Assembly: GCA_002917775.1 (NCBI GenBank)
Contig: KZ627154.1
Coordinates: 710,870 to 757,737 of the forward strand
Length of the DNA stretch: 46,868 bases
From: Glaciozyma antarctica PI12
Lineage: Eukaryota > Basidiomycota > Microbotryomycetes > Kriegeriales > Camptobasidiaceae
Reading direction: 5' to 3'
A program made the position numbers and the translations under genes. Below the pieces are notes generated by a model. The model searched no databases and was not told where the DNA came from. It saw only the letters and a list, made by a program, of their open reading frames with translations. Positions 42,883-46,868 of the stretch are shown here, piece by piece. Position 1 is the stretch's first letter. The number at the start of each line of letters is the position of its first letter.

Positions 42883-45800
42883 TGCGGTGGAAGTGTAAGG
42901 GCTTGTGCGATATGAGAAGGTGTCCGGTGTGCTTGGAGAGAAGCGAGGGGAGTAGTGGGCCGTCCGGAACCGAGAAGGGGGCTTCGTCGGGAAAGGCTTT
43001 GAGTTGAGGAGAGGGAGAGGAGAGCGAACATTCTGAGCTCGCTACCGAGATCGCTTTCCAGGAGTCCACCTGTTCTACTCCCAGTAACCCTCTCCCGTCG
43101 TGCACAGTGTCAGTGTCCTAATGATTCCGAAGTGTCGTCAGTGCCTGTGATGCTCCTTCGAAATCGAGTAAAGCTCGACCGACGGCAACGGACTGGGTGA
43201 GGCCACCTCGTCTGGCGCGAGACTTTGCCCGAAAGATTATCTATACATAAGACCTCATAGTGCGGGGAACGCACGCTGAACGCCTCGTGTTTGGGTAACG
43301 TCCGTTCGGCAAAGTCGGGCCCGCTCGCTCGCTGGCGAGATTCGCGCAGGCAGCAGCTGCGATCTGGAAGCAGGCGTTTGAGCCAAGCGGGCGTTCAGCA
43401 TTCGACAACGTGCTTATCTCCGAGAAAACGTGCTTATCTACGACAGATGTAGACGCGCGAAGATGGGCGGACTCCCGTCCTCTCAAACGCGGTGGCCCTC
43501 GCTGCTCGAAATTCCAGAGCGGACTTTCCACAGGCCTCTTCGAGTGGTCAAGATGCAAAGCTTTACGCATCTCAAGCGATGCGGAGGCTGAGCATGCCAC
43601 AGAAGGAATGGCCTGTGATTTGGATGGAGTTCGCCAGGTGACGCGAAAGGAGGAAGCGGTGTGCTCGCTCGGCGCTCGCGATGTTCAGCACGCGTTCTCA
43701 GCAGCATGCGGGGGTGCCCCTCGACTGTTGCATCGACTCGCTTCCTTTTTAATCTAGAAAGTTTGCAGGGTTCGAAGGCGTGGAGCACCCCCCCAGCGAG
43801 CTCACCCCGAAAAGCGAGATGTGTATCGTGACCGTCTCGGCTTGCAGGAGCGAGTCTTACCAATAAGGAAAGACTAGAAACGCTCGCTCTCTGCACCCGA
43901 GAGCGCAGCTGCCAAAGGACGCGGTGCGTTCACGCCTTCGCAGCGCTAGGGGGAGAACTGGAGCGAAATCGATCTTGTAGGCAGCGACGGCATGCACACA
44001 GTCGATTGGAGGGAGGTCAAGATCTCTAAACACGCATGACTGCCCTTTCCAGCTCTTGCGAACTGGGAAGGAAGCAGCAATCAGCTCGTACCATGCGACC
44101 TCCCTCATTCCCGTCTCAGGCAAGCGACGAGCTCCCTCTGAAAAGGTTGAGGCTCCTCCCCCAAGAACACCAGCAAGCTCAGATACAGCTGCAACACCCG
44201 TTGAAGGCGCAGGGCCGAAGCGACGAGCAGGAGTGCCGGGCTGAAAGAGCTCACTCGCTCGGCCCCGCGCGGCTTCAAGACTTTTAATCAACTGGCTTCC
44301 CTTTGGCATAACAAAGGCAATTCAATTGAAGAGTCGAAAGATACGGAGCACGCTCGCTGCCTAGCCCGACCGCCTGCAAGTAGGGCATGCGCTAGTTCGG
44401 CCCGTGACTTCACATCTCCGACACAACGTCGGGCGACCAAACCCGCGCACGGAACACAATACATCGACAGTGTCACTCAGTCTCAATCCGCCATGTAACC
44501 CGCCTTATGCGCCTGTCTATACAGACGGCGCACGCCGGCAGGAGTGGGAGCGAGAAGCAGCGAGCTCGGTGGACCTCCGTCCCCTCAACCGACCGCAGCC
44601 GACTCACCTCGCTCCCCGGGTCCTCGCTGAGAGTCAGAGTCGTTCTCCGTCGTCGAATCGAACTGAACGAGCAGAAGTTGAAGTCGGGAGAAAGGAAGGA
44701 GGAAAAGGAGCGAACCCTCTCAAGGTGAGTTTGACCACGCGCTACCGAGTGTCCCACGGTCAGCCCAGGCCGATCCCCCGCACTTCGGCTTCGAATCTCT
44801 CCTCTCTCCTCCTCCCTCTGACTCGACTTGAACGCCGACTCGAACAGGCACAGACCAACACTCAGCCAAAGCACCACCACCACCTCCACAGCCTGTGAGT
44901 AGAGCAGGTCGAGCGGGAGATAACGACCGAGCTAGCGGGGGGTCTTGTGACCTTCGAAGGGGGTGGACGAGGCTGAGGCCAGGACTGCGCTGGTGCTGCT
45001 ACGCTCTCATGGCGTAGAGGCAACGGCGCTGGTTGGCGTTCCAGATGGCGTCACTCACGAGGAAGGTGGAGGAACGAGGGAGCTGACCTGGGGACGACGG
45101 CGAGGTGGGGGGTGCTGGCCACGTCCTTCCGGTGGTGCTGGACCAGTCGACAAGGACTGGACGGGCAATGCCGGTCGAGGAACAGGGACTCACTCCCACG
45201 AGCACTCGAGCAAGCATCTGTCGGGGTTGCACGACGTTTGGCCGAACGACGATCGTGACCTAGAGGGGGACTCGCCCCGCCAGGCAGCGGTGTCGGCCTG
45301 AACGCTTTCGAGCACTCAGCAGACGCTTCTGAACCTCGCGGATAAAGCCCTTTTGGCAGTCAACACTCTTCCCGTCCCCGCGTCGAGTCATGCGAAGGGA
45401 AGGAACGCTTCGAGGCTGGAGCGAAGTCGCTGAGCTGTGCTCGACCTCTCTGCGCTGAAGTTGTTGAGGGAACGCGAGGAAAGAGCGGGCTTATGGACCG
45501 AGGCGCTTTGCTTGCGCTTGCGTGGAAGCAGCGGTCTCGCTGTTGACGGAGGTTGCGAGACCCTCCTGCGGTGGGACTTCCCCGTCAAAGCGGAGGTAAT
45601 CACCCTGGTTCCAAGCTCCAAGACGAGCATTCCTTTATCGTACCCGCTACTCAGATCGGCATGGGGTAGATTCGAGGGACGCTTCGTCTAGGCGAGCTGG
45701 AAGTCGTCGCAGCGCTGGGACTTGCGAAGGCGCTCCTGACCTGTCTTCTAGCTTAAGATAGCTATAGGGCGGTGCCGGTGTCGGGCTGGTCAACATCCTG

Positions 45801-46013
45801 GAGCTGTCCTTCGCCGTGTTTTTGATGGGAGTCGATGGGACCTGTGCTGCCTGGCCTTTGCGAGGTGGAATCCAAACGTCGGTCGCTCGCTAGCGATTGC
45901 GGCTCGCTTCCAGCCCTCACCGGACTCAGTTTCGGGTTCTGTATTGACGCTTTCAAGGGCAACTCCAGCGCGCGAGTAGCTGACCTCATTCTCTCCGCAG
46001 AACTCTCCGAATC
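42883..46013. other. Gene-poor tract upstream of the thioredoxin-like gene
   Basis: Contains the dispersed repeat at 43309-43593. Otherwise no exon with a recognisable motif. A complete 150-codon minus-strand frame (43857-44309) has no family features and is not called. GTGAGT-type donors occur at about 44725 and 44897, and a clear acceptor (GCTGAC to CTCCGCAG, ending 46000) stands 13 nt before ATG 46014, so part of this tract is probably a spliced leader. Confidence 0.5.
43309..43593 (-). repeat. Dispersed repeat, inverted copy of 33474-33738
   Basis: The reverse complement of 43433-43517 matches 33548-33632 at 84 of 85 positions, with patchier similarity on both sides (to GATGCGGAGGCTGAGC at one end and GCAAAGT at the other). 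The other copy continues into the N run. Confidence 0.85.
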
Positions 46014-46564
46014 ATGACCGTCACCACTATCTCCTCGCAGAGCCAGTACCAGGACATCGTGCGTTCATTTCTCGCTCTCTCCCCACTTTTGCTAACCTAC
46101 GCCGAGCAGCTCAAGTCTAGCGGCCTCTCCGCGATCGAGTTCACCGCGCCTTGGGAGGCGCCCTGGTGAGTCCTCTGTCGCTCTCGATTCTAGTGAGGTA
46201 CCAACGACCGAACGACCACAGCAAGGCCATCTCGCCCAAGTTCGACGACTACTCGAAGAAGTTCTCGACCCTCAAGTTCTACCGCGTCGACATCTGCGAC
46301 CAGCTGGTGCGTTCCCTCCTCCTCGCTCCTTCTGTCCTCGCGCCACACGCCACGCAGCTCGCTGACGATCGTCCACGCACCACAGGATGTCGCGATGGAC
46401 AGCGGCGTCAAGCTCGCTCCCGCGTTCCACTTCTACAAGGACGGCGCCAAGGTTGGCGAGTATGTCGGGTCGAGCTACCCCGCTCTTGAGGTGCGCTCGA
46501 CGAGCTGGCGACGGGTGGACGGAGCTGACCGAGTGCGTAGAGGACTATCGCATCGCATGCTTGA
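46014..46564 (+). CDS. Thioredoxin-like protein lacking the first active-site cysteine (WEAPC)
   Basis: Five exons (46014-46058, 46110-46165, 46222-46306, 46386-46490, 46541-46564) encode 104 residues, the usual size of a cytosolic thioredoxin. The fold is recognisable from AIEFTAPWEAPCKAISPKF, KFYRVDI, the cis-proline loop KLAPAFHFYKDG and VGEYVGSS. The active site WCGPC is replaced by WEAPC: the nucleophilic first cysteine is Glu and the resolving cysteine remains. Disulfide reduction by the normal dithiol route should therefore be impossible; a chaperone, a binding role or a monothiol activity is possible. The remaining cysteine is assembled across an intron (TG/C). A leader intron ends at 46000. 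Confidence 0.88.
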
Positions 46565-46868
46565 GAGACAGAAGGGATGTAAATGGGCTGTATCAAATAC
46601 TGAATCGAAATGAAGTCCTCGCCGTTGTTATCCACCGTGCCTGTTCTCGTCTGCGTTCCCTTCTCTACGCCACTGTACGTGCTCTTTCGCTCACTGTTCT
46701 CGCGGTTAACCTCTGTCGGCGACAGGTTTAAATTGGCGAGGAGGGCCGCACTCCTTGTCGCGCGCAGCACTCCCCCTCGGGCTCCAGCGTGCCCGTTCTT
46801 CGGCCGGCTGCTCTCTCCTCCCTGCGCTCATCCTGCTGAGGTCCTNCTCCCTTTCTGTCGCTTCCCCG
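46565..46868. other. Downstream region ending in an inverted repeat copy
   Basis: 3' flank of the thioredoxin-like gene. From 46787 to the window end it is the reverse complement of 32671-32752, and it contains an N at 46846. No gene recognised. Confidence 0.6.

Noticed and set aside
43765-43790. tRNA B-box-like GGTTCGA
   Set aside because: No matching A box or cloverleaf around it. No tRNA or rRNA gene was found anywhere in the window.
43857-44309. A complete 150-codon minus-strand frame with ATG
   Set aside because: No recognisable domain, no typical intron signals, and atypical composition for this genome. Not enough to call a gene.

Overview
The window looks like nuclear DNA of a GC-rich, intron-dense basidiomycete yeast, most likely a red yeast of the Rhodotorula/Rhodosporidium kind (Pucciniomycotina). 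This is inferred from the C/G-ending codons, the many ~50-75 nt introns with GTGCGT/GTGAGT/GTACGT donors and a CTGAC/CTAAC branch site 15-25 nt before the acceptor, and the gene content. All gene models were built by hand: exon phases were tracked and total coding lengths checked for divisibility by three.

Left third (1-13.6 kb): the C-terminal end of an unknown protein; a head-to-tail pair of paralogous cytoplasmic GAF-type hybrid histidine kinases (1226-5320 and 5884-10346), the second with a one-base frameshift before its receiver; an aldehyde dehydrogenase ending in a peroxisomal-type AKL; and a small two-helix membrane protein. Middle (14-32.4 kb): on the minus strand a MARVEL-type membrane protein, an STK16/Env7-like kinase and a tentative proline-rich gene with a TATA box; on the plus strand the giant AP-1 accessory protein Laa1/HEATR5 and a polytopic RING ligase resembling the yeast inner-nuclear-membrane Asi proteins; then a minus-strand secreted fasciclin protein.

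Right part (32.4-46.9 kb): a 0.7-kb run of N, both edges of which recur in inverted orientation near the right end of the window; then a biotin pair, BioF-like KAPA synthase (ending in ARL) and a fused BioD-BioA protein, transcribed convergently with 12 bp between stop codons. BioDA shares a 275-bp divergent promoter with the SWIB/SNF12 subunit of a SWI/SNF-type remodeller. A 3-kb gene-poor tract follows, then a thioredoxin-like protein whose active site reads WEAPC instead of WCGPC.

A recurring oddity is that four otherwise well-conserved genes (second histidine kinase, fasciclin protein, BioDA, SNF12) each need a net base removal to stay in frame, always in the +1 direction. This points to base-insertion errors in a draft assembly (the window also has N tracts), although recent gene decay cannot be excluded from sequence alone. 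Two genes probably have leader introns ending just before the ATG (BioF and the thioredoxin-like gene).
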